Part shown: positions 16,353 through 24,566 of the stretch, piece by piece
How the letters are laid out: each line of letters begins with the position of its first letter
How positions within the stretch are numbered: position 1 is the first letter of the stretch
Assembly: GCF_000422485.1 (NCBI RefSeq)
Contig: NZ_KE383850.1
Span: forward strand, 62,001 to 126,000
Length of the DNA: 64,000 nucleotides
From: Paenibacillus pasadenensis DSM 19293
GTDB lineage: Bacteria > Bacillota > Bacilli > Paenibacillales > Paenibacillaceae
Reading direction: 5' to 3'
Made by a program: the position numbers and the translations under genes
The notes under the pieces: generated by a model
The model's input: only the letters and a program-made list of their open reading frames with translations
Told to the model about the DNA's origin: nothing
Database searches by the model: none

Positions 16353-17177
16353 ATGTATTTCGGCGTATTCAAGGACCTGAGGAATTTGGGGCTGCCCGGC
16401 AGCCAGGATTTCGACCTGTATGAAGGGTACTATTCCGAGTTCTACGAGGCGGTGGCGGGCCGCACGGACTACGACATCCCGCTGCTGCTGGAGCAGGCGG
16501 CGGCCCTTGCGGGCGACGGCAAGGTGCTGGAGCTGGCCTGCGGCTCGGGCCGCGTTCTGATGCATCTGGCCAATCGCGGCTTCCAGACGGTCGGCCTCGA
16601 CCTGTCGGAGGATATGCTCAAGCTGTGCCGCCGCAAGAGCGAGCAGCTGCCGCCGCGCCTGAAGAACCGCATCGAAGTGCGCCAAGGCGACATGACGAGC
16701 TTCGAGCTCGGCGAGAAGTTCCCGCTCATCATCCTGTCGGCGACGAGCATCAGCCTGCTGCGCCAGCAGGCCGACCTGGAGCGCATGCTGCAGACGGTGG
16801 AGCGCCATCTGGCGGACGGCGGACGTTTCGTCTTCGACTACGTGCTGTCCAACGACATCCACAACAGCCAGCTGCGCGGCGGCCGCGTCAACGGCGTCAC
16901 GCTCGATCTCGGTCCCGACCACAAGCAGTTCGTGCTCATGGGCGAGGAGGAGAATCTGGACGATCAGAGCGCGGTCATGAATTTTTACGCCGAGGTCATC
17001 CAGGGGGGCCAGACGAAGCGCTATTTCGGCTCCACGTTCAAAAAATTCTTTCCCGAGCCGGACATCTACGCCAGCATCGCCGCTTCCGGCCTGCGCATCG
17101 TGGACACCCGCACGTACAGCGTCGAGGGCGACGGCAATGTGCGCTGCCTGATTCTGGAGAAGGAGGGCGCCCGATGA
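16353..17177 (+). CDS. Class I SAM-dependent methyltransferase of the RiPP cluster
   Basis: 274 aa, ATG after GAGGAGG. Motif I VLELACGSGRVLMHLA, motif II VGLDLSEDMLKLC, and a downstream RQGDMTSFEL acidic strand give a complete AdoMet-binding Rossmann fold. The C-terminal half (FVLMGEEENLDDQSAVMNFYAE) is typical of small-molecule N- or O-methyltransferases. In daptide biosynthesis the last step dimethylates the new terminal amine, and this gene would supply it. It overlaps the E1-like TOMM gene by 4 nt (ATGA), which physically ties the presumed daptide steps to the YcaO module. Confidence 0.84.
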   Translation: MYFGVFKDLRNLGLPGSQDFDLYEGYYSEFYEAVAGRTDYDIPLLLEQAAALAGDGKVLELACGSGRVLMHLANRGFQTVGLDLSEDMLKLCRRKSEQLPPRLKNRIEVRQGDMTSFELGEKFPLIILSATSISLLRQQADLERMLQTVERHLADGGRFVFDYVLSNDIHNSQLRGGRVNGVTLDLGPDHKQFVLMGEEENLDDQSAVMNFYAEVIQGGQTKRYFGSTFKKFFPEPDIYASIAASGLRIVDTRTYSVEGDGNVRCLILEKEGAR

Positions 17178-17764
17178 ACGCCTTCGTCACCCTTCTGGGC
17201 GGCTGGGGAGAGAGCGGCGAGGCCGAGCCGATCGCCGCCGCCCTGCGCGGCCTCGGCGTCGAAGCGCGCGCCGCGTCGGCGTTCGGCGAGATCGATCCCG
17301 GCAGCGACCTCGTGCTCGTGCTCCAGGCGGAGCGCCAGGGCGCCGCGTTCAACGCCTACGCCCTGGAGCATGGGCTGACGTGGCTGCCGGTCGCGTTCTC
17401 GCATACGGTCGGCCGGCTCGGACCGATCGTCGTCCCCGGCGAGACGGCCTGCTACGAATGCCTGGAGCTGCGCGGACGCGCGAACGGCGTGCCGCCGCTT
17501 GCGCCGAAGCCGAGCCGGTTCGATCCGAGCTGGTCGATGGTGGCGTCGCTGGCCGTCATGGAGACGGTCAAATGGCTGTCCCGCTCCACGAACAGCTTCG
17601 CGCCGCTGTCGCTCGGCCATCAGGTCGAGTTCGACGCCTTTCACCTGCAGGGCGAGGTGAACCCGGTGTACCGGCTGCCCACCTGCCCGTCCTGCGGGCT
17701 GCGCCATCAGGCGCGGCTCGCGGCCCAGCCGTGGACCGAGGCCGGGCTGGTGCATCGGCCATGA
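17174..17764 (+). CDS. E1-like TOMM cyclodehydratase partner (leader-binding/docking protein)
   Basis: 196 aa. The GLTWLPVAFSHTVGRLGPIVVPGETACYECLELRGR stretch region and a later LPTCPSCGL give the CxxC...CxxC zinc tetrad of the TOMM E1/Ocin-ThiF-like family. The domain is short, covering the E1-like core without an obvious N-terminal winged-helix RRE. Its neighbour is a YcaO protein coupled by an ATGA overlap, the usual pairing in which this protein delivers the precursor peptide to YcaO. Because the RRE is missing here, leader recognition may be supplied by the 6525 gene product. Confidence 0.8.
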   Translation: MNAFVTLLGGWGESGEAEPIAAALRGLGVEARAASAFGEIDPGSDLVLVLQAERQGAAFNAYALEHGLTWLPVAFSHTVGRLGPIVVPGETACYECLELRGRANGVPPLAPKPSRFDPSWSMVASLAVMETVKWLSRSTNSFAPLSLGHQVEFDAFHLQGEVNPVYRLPTCPSCGLRHQARLAAQPWTEAGLVHRP

Positions 17765-19140
17765 GCCGCCAGCTGATCCGCCGCTGGAGCGGCGCGGCGG
17801 CGGCGTCCCCAAGCGTCGCCAGCCGGCCGCTCGGCCTTGCCCTCGGCCTGACGGAGCCGCTGGCGCGGGCGATCAGCCCGCAGGGCGGCATGGTGCGCAG
17901 GCTGATGAGCCTCAGCACCGATCCCGGCGATCCGGCGCTGTTCCTCAGCCTCGCCGCTCCGGCCGATCCGAAGGCGTTCGGCGGCCGCCAGCACGGGCTG
18001 ATCGACCGGTTCGCCAGCGGCATGGGCTTCACGCTGCAGGAAGCGAACGTCTCGGCGGTCGCCGAAGCGGTCGAGCGCTACTGCGCCGCTTACGTCATGC
18101 CGGACCGCACCGTGTTCGCCTCGTGGAGCGAGCTGCGGGCGGAGGCGCTGCATCCGCGCGAGCTGCCGCTGTACACGCCGGAGCAGCACGCGGCCTGGCA
18201 GTTCCCCTACCAGCCGTTCACGGAACAGGCGCGCATCCGCTGGGTGCCGGCCGTATCGCTCGCGACCGGCCGCGAGAAGCTTGTGCCCGCCGCGATCGCG
18301 TGGGACTCCTATGTGCCGCAGAGCGACGACGAAGCGGCGATCTGCTTCGGCCTGATGACCGGATCGGCCGCCGGCTCGACGCTCGAGCAGGCGATGATCG
18401 GCGGGCTGCTGGAAATCGTCGAGCGCGACGCGTTCATGATGATGTGGTACAACATGGCCTCGCTGCCGCGGCTCGACATCCGGGATCATCCGCTGGCGCG
18501 GCCGTTCCGCGAGCTGCTCGACGAGAGCCGCTTCGAGCTGTCGATCGTGGACACGACCGGCGACACCGGCATTCCGTCGTCGTTCGGCCTGCTCCGGACG
18601 AACGACGGCCGCGTCAGCTTCGGCGGCTCGGCGCGTCTGTCCATGGAGGAGGCAGTCGTCAAGACGCTGATGGAGATCAGCCAGCTGTTCATCGGCAACA
18701 AGGCGCAGATCTACGCCGAGGGACTGCCGTCGCTGCTGCCGCATCAAATTACCGACTACGGCCTGCGGCTTCCGTATTACGAGCAGCCGTTCGCCCATGA
18801 GGAGCTGGCCTTCACGGCGGCCTCGCCGCTGCTGCGTCCGGTGCCGCCGGCTCCGGCCGTCGCTTCCGCCTCCGAGGCGGAGCGGCTCGCCTATCTCGTC
18901 GAAGCCCTGCAGGCGCGCGGCCTGGAGCCGCTCTGCGTCGACGTCACGACCGACGACGTGCGCGAGCTCGGGCTGCATGTCGTCAAGATGATCGTGCCCG
19001 GCACGATCCAGCTGCCGCGCAGCGAGCGCGAGCGGCTGATCGCCAGCCGCCGCATCTACGACGTGCCGGTGGAGCTCGGCTGGCGCAGCTCGCCGATCGC
19101 TCCTTCCGAGCTGAACGTCAGCCCGCATCCTTTTCCTTGA
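17761..19140 (+). CDS. YcaO-domain protein (ATP-dependent peptide backbone-modifying enzyme)
   Basis: 459 aa. ATP/Mg-binding glutamates are visible in EANVSAVAEAVERYC (Glu94, Glu102, Glu105) and GGLLEIVERDAF (Glu218, Glu221). The chain ends in a Pro-rich PHPFP tail, as in azoline-forming YcaO cyclodehydratases. YcaO enzymes phosphorylate a backbone amide oxygen, allowing attack by Cys/Ser/Thr side chains (azolines), sulfide (thioamides) or an amine (amidines). With an E1-like partner and a SagB-like protein, azol(in)e formation is the default reading. The Thr-ending precursors, however, offer almost no heterocyclisable residues, so the true substrate or chemistry is open. Confidence 0.88.
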   Translation: MSRQLIRRWSGAAAASPSVASRPLGLALGLTEPLARAISPQGGMVRRLMSLSTDPGDPALFLSLAAPADPKAFGGRQHGLIDRFASGMGFTLQEANVSAVAEAVERYCAAYVMPDRTVFASWSELRAEALHPRELPLYTPEQHAAWQFPYQPFTEQARIRWVPAVSLATGREKLVPAAIAWDSYVPQSDDEAAICFGLMTGSAAGSTLEQAMIGGLLEIVERDAFMMMWYNMASLPRLDIRDHPLARPFRELLDESRFELSIVDTTGDTGIPSSFGLLRTNDGRVSFGGSARLSMEEAVVKTLMEISQLFIGNKAQIYAEGLPSLLPHQITDYGLRLPYYEQPFAHEELAFTAASPLLRPVPPAPAVASASEAERLAYLVEALQARGLEPLCVDVTTDDVRELGLHVVKMIVPGTIQLPRSERERLIASRRIYDVPVELGWRSSPIAPSELNVSPHPFP

Positions 19141-19210
19141 TTGGCCTCGACCGGCGGCCTCGCGCCTCCCGCGCCTCGGCCGCACCATCAACCCATAAGG
19201 GCGTGATTCC

Positions 19211-19981
19211 ATGCAATCCAAGTTCATCGACTGGCGCGCCGACGCGCTCGCCGGCGAAGATTCTCTGTCCCTGACGTATCACCTCAACTCCAGCCATTAT
19301 CCCCAGCTCGAGGTGCTCACCCGCTCCCGGATGAAAATGCTGCGCAAGCTGTTCGCGCAGATGAACGCTCCCGCCACGCCCGCCAAGCGGTATTTCTCCG
19401 CGCCGCATTCCCGGCTGGCGGACGATCCGGAGGCGGAGGCAGAGGGCGGCCTGAACGACCATCCCGCGCTGCGCCGGCTGCTGGTCCGCCTGCGCCGCCA
19501 GCAGCCGCAGACGGCTCCGTTCGCGGACTTCGGTCCGCTCGAGGAGCTCGGCGGGGCGGCGCTCGACTCGCCGGAGCTGTACATCCTCTCGCGCAGCTTG
19601 GCGACGAAGCGGCTGGAGCTGTTCTACTTTCATCCGCACGGCGACTGCCTGCAGGAGCTCGGCGCTCCGGACGAGGAGCGCTGCTCCGCGCTGTTCGATC
19701 CGGCGGTGAATGCCGGTCCGCTGCAGGGCGCGATTTTCGTCGCCGCCAACCTGCATCGGTCGCTGCAGCTGTTCGGCGAGCGCGGCTACCGGCTGAGCCT
19801 GCTCGAAGGGGGCCGCATCACGGAAAGGCTGGCCGCCTGCTCGGCCGGCAGCGGGCTCAGGCTGCAGCCGGTGCTCGGCTTTTACGACAGCCGCGTGCAT
19901 CAGCTGCTCGGGCTTGACGGCCAGTACGAGGTCGCGCTGAGCTGCCTGCTGCTGCAGGCCGAGCCGGAGGCTTCCCGATGA
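19211..19981 (+). CDS. SagB-like nitroreductase-family protein (divergent TOMM dehydrogenase)
   Basis: 256 aa. The opening LTYHLNSSHYP corresponds to the SagB start. The C-terminal half (FGERGYRLSLLEGGRITERLA ... VLGFYDSRVHQLLGLDGQYEVALSCLLL) matches the nitroreductase/SagB dimer and FMN-binding core. The usual arginine-rich FMN motif near the N-terminus (RRSxR-type) is not evident; the equivalent region reads PAKRYFSAPHSR. SagB proteins oxidise azolines to azoles. This copy may be flavin-poor or have changed function. It follows ycaO after 70 nt and overlaps the regulator gene by 4 nt. Confidence 0.68.
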   Translation: MQSKFIDWRADALAGEDSLSLTYHLNSSHYPQLEVLTRSRMKMLRKLFAQMNAPATPAKRYFSAPHSRLADDPEAEAEGGLNDHPALRRLLVRLRRQQPQTAPFADFGPLEELGGAALDSPELYILSRSLATKRLELFYFHPHGDCLQELGAPDEERCSALFDPAVNAGPLQGAIFVAANLHRSLQLFGERGYRLSLLEGGRITERLAACSAGSGLRLQPVLGFYDSRVHQLLGLDGQYEVALSCLLLQAEPEASR

Positions 19982-20514
19982 CAGACCGCACCGAGCCGCT
20001 CCCCCTTCTCCCGGGGGAGCTGCCGCTGCGCGTCTCGCCGGATAGCGCGCAGCCGCTATACGCCCAGCTGGAGGCTCAGCTGCGCGAGCTGATCCACAGC
20101 GGGGCGCTGCCGGAGGATATGCAGCTGCCCAGCTTGCGGGATCTCGCCTCGAAATTGGGCTGCAGCCTCATCACTGTTCGCCGCGTCTACCTGGATCTGG
20201 AGCGGGAAGGGCTGCTGACGATCTCCAAAGGCATCGGCACCTTCGTCTGCCGCAGCGGCTCGGAGCGCTCCGCGCGGCGGTCATGGTCGCGGGCGCTCGT
20301 GCAGGAGTCGTTCCGCAGCGCGGTCGCGACCGGCTCGAAGTATGGCCTGAAGCCGGACGAGATGCGGCTGCTGCTCGAGGAGCAGCTCGAGAGATGCGCC
20401 TCGGGACCTGCGCCGGATCCGGGACCTGCGGGCGGCTCGGGCGGAGGCCAGCCGCGTGACGAGCGCCCGCTCGGCCCGCGTCCCCGCGACGGCGAGCCGA
20501 GCGGCGGTCCGTAA
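19978..20514 (+). CDS. GntR-family (YtrA-like) transcriptional regulator
   Basis: 178 aa, ATGA overlap with the SagB-like gene. Residues ~20-85 are a GntR winged helix: PLYAQLEAQLRELIHSG, LPSLRDLASKLGCSLITVRRVYLDLEREGLL, ISKGIGTFV. The short C-terminal part is helical (residues 95-145) and ends in a Gly/Pro-rich tail, fitting the YtrA subgroup, which often controls ABC exporter operons and responds to envelope-active compounds. As the last gene of the RiPP cluster it probably autoregulates the operon. A terminator follows. Confidence 0.82.
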   Translation: MTDRTEPLPLLPGELPLRVSPDSAQPLYAQLEAQLRELIHSGALPEDMQLPSLRDLASKLGCSLITVRRVYLDLEREGLLTISKGIGTFVCRSGSERSARRSWSRALVQESFRSAVATGSKYGLKPDEMRLLLEEQLERCASGPAPDPGPAGGSGGGQPRDERPLGPRPRDGEPSGGP

Positions 20515-20599
20515 GCGTCCCGGATGCAGAAAGCGGTTCCCGCGCCGGCGCAGGCGGGACTTTTCGGAGGCCGCGTGGAATGGCCTTGCGGTCCTATCC

Positions 20600-20638
20600 A
20601 GCCGTTTCCTTGCCTGCAGGCAAGGAAACGGCTTTTTT
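20600..20638 (+). terminator. Terminator at the end of the RiPP cluster
   Basis: Perfect palindrome with arms AGCCGTTTCCTTGCC / GGCAAGGAAACGGCT around TGCA, then TTTTTT (20633-20638). Confidence 0.92.
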
Positions 20639-20761
20639 CGGCTGTCCGCTCCCAGGGATTGAAGGATATGGATAATTTTCTGTGGAATAAGTCATGGGAC
20701 CTCATGCACACGCCGTAGTCGCTCACACCTGGGGCATAGGGATCAGATCGGGGGGGATTTG

Positions 20762-21682
20762 ATGGAGCAGACGATCAGACGGATGGAGCAGGCGATGAAG
20801 GAAAGCGTCGAGGCGCACTTCGTGCTGCCGCAGCTGCGCGAGATGGCGCTCGCCTGCCTGGAGCAGAAGCTGAGCGAATCGATGCTGTTCGGCAAGATGA
20901 CGATGCTGCATTACCGCATGTACAAGGGCGAGGACGACGAGCGGATCTACCGGGCCGCGGCGGCGGTGGAGCTGATGATCCTGAGCCTCGACATGATTGA
21001 CGACGTGCAGGACCAGGACAATCCGGCGGTCCCGTGGAGCGCGTACCGGCCGGAGATTGCGCTGAACCTGGCGCTCGGCATGCTGATGATCGCGCAGCGG
21101 CTGCTGCTCGAGAGCGGCTTCGAGCCGGAGCGGGCGCAGCAGGCCGCGCGGCTGCTCAGCATGCAGGTGCTGACCGCCGTGCACGGGCAGACGCTCGACC
21201 TGCTCAACGACATCCCCGACGAGGACGCCTATCTGGCGATGGTCAGCCAGAAATCGGCGGCGCTGCTCGTCTGCGGCTGCATGATCGGCACCGTGCTCGC
21301 CACCGGCGAGTGGAAGGAGCAGGTGCGCGGCTACGCCGAGCAGCTCGGCATCGCCGCCCAGATCAAGAACGACATCCGCGATCTGGCCAACTGGACGGAC
21401 AAGAACGACTTTTTGAACCGCAAGCTTACGCTGCCGACGCTGTTCCTGCTGCAGGCCGTCACGGACGAGGACCGCTGGGTAATCGACTACTACGAGGGCC
21501 GGCTCTCGATGGAGGAGGTCCGCCACCGGCGCGAGGAGCTGGAGGCGATTCTGGAGAAGACCGGCACGATGCTCTACTCGTCGGTCCGCATGCGCACGCA
21601 TTACTACCGTTTCCTGGAGCTGCTGGAGCAGCTGGAGCTGGAGGAAGGCTGGCGCGACCAGATGCTCGCTCTGGCGGAGTAA
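20762..21682 (+). CDS. comQ: ComQ-like isoprenyl transferase (ComX pheromone modification)
   Basis: 306 aa; ATG preferred to TTG 20759, with a G-rich AGATCGGGGGGG stretch upstream. The protein has the class I prenyl synthase fold with the first Asp-rich motif DDVQD (80-84, in MIDDVQDQDNPAV) and a second motif NDIRD (203-207). Length and motif spacing match ComQ rather than farnesyl/geranylgeranyl synthases. ComQ attaches an isoprenyl group to a Trp of the ComX precursor. The downstream genes are a small Trp-containing peptide, a ComP-like kinase and a ComA-like regulator, so the whole comQXPA order is preserved. The isoprenoid chain length cannot be read from sequence. Confidence 0.85.
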   Translation: MEQTIRRMEQAMKESVEAHFVLPQLREMALACLEQKLSESMLFGKMTMLHYRMYKGEDDERIYRAAAAVELMILSLDMIDDVQDQDNPAVPWSAYRPEIALNLALGMLMIAQRLLLESGFEPERAQQAARLLSMQVLTAVHGQTLDLLNDIPDEDAYLAMVSQKSAALLVCGCMIGTVLATGEWKEQVRGYAEQLGIAAQIKNDIRDLANWTDKNDFLNRKLTLPTLFLLQAVTDEDRWVIDYYEGRLSMEEVRHRREELEAILEKTGTMLYSSVRMRTHYYRFLELLEQLELEEGWRDQMLALAE

Positions 21683-21898
21683 AGGGCGGACTTTCCGTGC
21701 GGGAGCCGGCTCGGCCAAGTGCGGGCGAATGCTTCGGCGCGGGGGCGAGCCAGACCGAGTCGGGCGGACTCTTCGGTGCAAGAGAGGGCAACGCCGCCGG
21801 CCGAGGGGCTGAATCCCGCCATCCGGCATATCAGCGGCTCCGCCATCCCGCAGCCCGCCATCTCCGCAAGCAGCCGCATGCGGGGCGCGCAACAACGT

Positions 21899-21954
21899 TT
21901 GCGGCTTTCCCCTAGCTGCTTTTCGTTTCCGACATCCTGGCGCCTTGCTATAGT
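21899..21954 (+). promoter_or_regulatory. Putative comX promoter with ComA-box-like site
   Basis: TTGCGG-CTTT-CCCCTA at 21899-21914 resembles the ComA box (TTGCGG-N4-CCGCAA; left half exact, right half 4/6). A -10 TATAGT lies at 21949-21954 with a weak -35 TTTCCG (21926-21931), as expected for an activated promoter. An overlapping inverted repeat CGCAA-N6-TTGCG spans 21888-21903. The rest of the 320-nt comQ-comX gap shows nothing else recognisable. Confidence 0.4.
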
Positions 21955-22003
21955 GGAGTTAAGAGATGCGACGCTCTTAAAACCCAATTCGGAGGGATGT
22001 ACC

Positions 22004-22183
22004 ATGTTGAAAGAAATGATCCAATCTATCGTGAAGGAATCCGGCTCTGTGATGCGAATTCAAATGGGACAGCTTCAACTGGCAGGCCTCAGCGATGCGG
22101 AGCAAAGAGCGTTCGTAGACGTAGTGGAGCGCCGGGAGCAAGGCAAGGGAACCAGCTTGCTGCAATCGGGTATCTGGACTTAA
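22004..22183 (+). CDS. comX: ComX-like pheromone precursor (59 aa)
   Basis: ATG after GGAGGGATGTACC. A helical N-terminal pro-region (MLKEMIQSIVKESGSVM ... LAGLSDAEQRAFVDVV) ends in a short C-terminal segment QSGIWT with the only Trp at residue 58, next to last. ComX precursors are 50-75 aa with a C-terminal Trp that ComQ prenylates before release of a short peptide. The gene is AT-richer than its surroundings, which is common for this fast-evolving gene. It lies between comQ and comP. The mature peptide boundaries are not predictable. Confidence 0.82.
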   Translation: MLKEMIQSIVKESGSVMRIQMGQLQLAGLSDAEQRAFVDVVERREQGKGTSLLQSGIWT

Positions 22184-22208
22184 ACCATCCAAGGGTAGGT
22201 GAGTTAAG

Positions 22209-24566
22209 CTGTCTTTCAAGCTCAAGCCAGTCGGATTCATCCTGACAGTCTTACTGCTCGCCTTTTATCTCGTACAGACCATCGCCATTCATCCACTCCT
22301 CGGAGTAAACGTACAACGAAGCGAAGACGGCACATACACCGTCGAAAGCATCGAGCCGGAGTTCTGGGGTCATGGAAAAATTCAGGTTGGAGACCGGCTT
22401 GTTTCGACAGACGGGCAAGATCCGGACCATTTATTCAATCTTCGGACCTTTGGCTATTTGGAAATGGTATCTACAATAAATTTAGTCAGACAGACAGACG
22501 CTGGAGAGGAAAACCTGACCTTTGTCGTACCTCAAAGGCTTGTAGGAAATCAGTTGATCTTTTATCTCATTCTGCCTTCGATTGCTTTGCTCATCTTTAT
22601 CTCTTTTTCATCCTTTGTCTACAAGCGAAAAAAAGAAGACCCTGCTGCCCTCCGCCTGATTTTATTTTTCCTGTGCATCGGGTTCGCTTACCTCAGCGCC
22701 ATGGTTTCCGGGAGAGGGGATCTGGTCGGCAGAGTCGTGCTTACGGCTTCCTTTGCCGGAGTGCCGCTGACCTTCCTGCTCTTCCTGGACCGCTACTTGC
22801 AGCGCTTCGGCAAGCGGTTCGCCTCGAAGGCGGCTCTGCTCCTGATGCAAGCGGGCTTCATCGCGCAGCTTGCCGTTCAGGCGATCGAGATGACTGGGGC
22901 GGTACCATTCAAGTCGATCTTCCTGATGGCCTACTTCGTGCTCGGCAACGCATACATCATCTACAAGCTGGTCCGCTCGTACCTCGCTCATCGGCAGGAT
23001 GACTTGAAGTCGCTGTTCAAGCTGACGCTGCTCGGCCATCTGGTCGGGTTTCTGCCGTTTCTGCTGCTGTTCGGCGTGCCGCTGCTGTTCGGCGTGCCGA
23101 TCATCCCGGGGCAGGTGGCGGCGGCGTTCCTGCTTGGACTGCCGATCGTCTACCTGTACATGTTCACGACGCAGCGGCTGTTCGACATCGACTTTTTCCT
23201 GAGCCGGTTCTCGTACTACACGATCATCGCCTTCTTCCCGACGCTGCTCATCACGGGACTGGCGGTCGTGCTCACGAACCACCGCCAGCTCGCCTGGGTC
23301 GGCTGGGTGCAGCTGTTCCTCGTCGTGTACCTGCTCATCACGGCCTTCCTGTTCGGCAAGGAGTTCCTCGACTACCGGCTGCGGCCGAAATGGAACAAGG
23401 ACCTGAACAACTTCCAGGGCAGCCTCGACCGCTTCTCCTCGCGCATCTCGCGCGTCATGAAGCAGGCCGATCTCGAGCGGGTGCTCGAGCAGGAGGTGCG
23501 GTCCATCCTGCCTGTGCGCGAGGTCGCTTTTTTCCGGTATGAGCCGGAATCGGCGCCGCAGGCGCAAGACGCGGCCGAGACGCCCCAGGCGATCGCCGCC
23601 CGCGAGCTCGCCGCGAGCGGCCGCCGGCTTGGCGTCGGCGCCGCCGTTGTCCTGTCGACGGGGCTGGCCGTCGTCATCGGGCAGAAGCGCTCCTCCTACC
23701 AGATCCTCTGGATCGGAGACAAGACGAACCGCACTAAGTTCAATCCTGACGAGCTCGGGTGGCTCAAGACGCTGGCCAACTACAGCGCCATCGTATTCGA
23801 AAACCTGCATCTGATCGAGAATCTGATCGGAGATCTGGAGGCCGAGATGTCCAAGCGCCAAGGAACGCCCTCGTGGGTGCTGCGCATGATTTTCCAGCTG
23901 GCCGAGAGCGAGCGGCGCAAGCTGGCTTCGGATCTGCACGACACGGCGCTCCAGGACCAGCTCGTCTGGTACCGCAAGCTGGAGGCGGCGATGCTCGACC
24001 ACGACATGCCGCCGGAGATGCGCGGCCAGCTGACGGACATCCGCGAGGGGCTGCTGGACGTCATCCATCAGATCCGCGAGACGTGCAACGAGCTGCGGCC
24101 GCCGCTGCTCAAGGAGATGGGGCTCGTCGAATCGCTGCGCAGCCTGTTCGAGCAGCAGCAGATCCGCGCGAACTACGCGATCGAGTTCAACGCCGGCGAG
24201 CCGCCGGAGTCGCTCGGCGACGAGGAGACGCTGACGCTGTTCCGCATCGTGCAGGAGCTGCTCGTCAACGCGAGCAAGCATGCCCGCGCGACGCTCATCC
24301 GCATCGAGCTGCGCGAGGACGAGGGCGGCGTGCGGCTGCGCTACCGGGACGACGGCGTCGGGCTGGCGCTCGAGAAGCTGCAGGATTCGTATCAGCATAT
24401 GGGCCTCTCCGGCATCAAGGAAAGGGTGCGGAGCCATGCAGGGCGGATCCGGTTCCTGTCGGAGCCGGGCGAAGGACTGGAAGTCGATCTTTGGCTGCCG
24501 ATCGATTCGGCGGCTCATGAAGGAGAAGATGGGATAGATGAGCGCGATTCGAATCTTGCTGGTTGA
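22209..24566 (+). CDS. comP: ComP-like pheromone-sensing histidine kinase, probable CTG start
   Basis: The frame is open from 22203, after TGA at 22200-22202, but holds no ATG/GTG/TTG until TTG 22458, which would remove a membrane helix (PVGFILTVLLLAFYLVQTIA) and a PDZ-like loop (GKIQVGDRLVSTDGQDP). AGGTGAG at 22197-22203 sits 5 nt before CTG 22209, which I take as the start, giving 785 aa. After the loop come several membrane helices (to about residue 385), a GAF-like region, a HisKA_3 domain with phospho-acceptor His577 in SDLHDTALQDQ, and a HATPase (VQELLVNASKHA, DDGVGL, GLSGIKERV). In Bacillus, ComP senses ComX and phosphorylates ComA. The first ~500 nt are AT-rich, the remainder GC-rich. 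Confidence 0.83.
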   Translation: MSFKLKPVGFILTVLLLAFYLVQTIAIHPLLGVNVQRSEDGTYTVESIEPEFWGHGKIQVGDRLVSTDGQDPDHLFNLRTFGYLEMVSTINLVRQTDAGEENLTFVVPQRLVGNQLIFYLILPSIALLIFISFSSFVYKRKKEDPAALRLILFFLCIGFAYLSAMVSGRGDLVGRVVLTASFAGVPLTFLLFLDRYLQRFGKRFASKAALLLMQAGFIAQLAVQAIEMTGAVPFKSIFLMAYFVLGNAYIIYKLVRSYLAHRQDDLKSLFKLTLLGHLVGFLPFLLLFGVPLLFGVPIIPGQVAAAFLLGLPIVYLYMFTTQRLFDIDFFLSRFSYYTIIAFFPTLLITGLAVVLTNHRQLAWVGWVQLFLVVYLLITAFLFGKEFLDYRLRPKWNKDLNNFQGSLDRFSSRISRVMKQADLERVLEQEVRSILPVREVAFFRYEPESAPQAQDAAETPQAIAARELAASGRRLGVGAAVVLSTGLAVVIGQKRSSYQILWIGDKTNRTKFNPDELGWLKTLANYSAIVFENLHLIENLIGDLEAEMSKRQGTPSWVLRMIFQLAESERRKLASDLHDTALQDQLVWYRKLEAAMLDHDMPPEMRGQLTDIREGLLDVIHQIRETCNELRPPLLKEMGLVESLRSLFEQQQIRANYAIEFNAGEPPESLGDEETLTLFRIVQELLVNASKHARATLIRIELREDEGGVRLRYRDDGVGLALEKLQDSYQHMGLSGIKERVRSHAGRIRFLSEPGEGLEVDLWLPIDSAAHEGEDGIDERDSNLAG

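Noticed and set aside
17174-19981. Standard azole (microcin B17/streptolysin-like) pathway acting on the six Thr-ending precursors
   Set aside because: The cores contain no Cys and almost no Ser/Thr except the last residue, so polyazole formation on them is not plausible.
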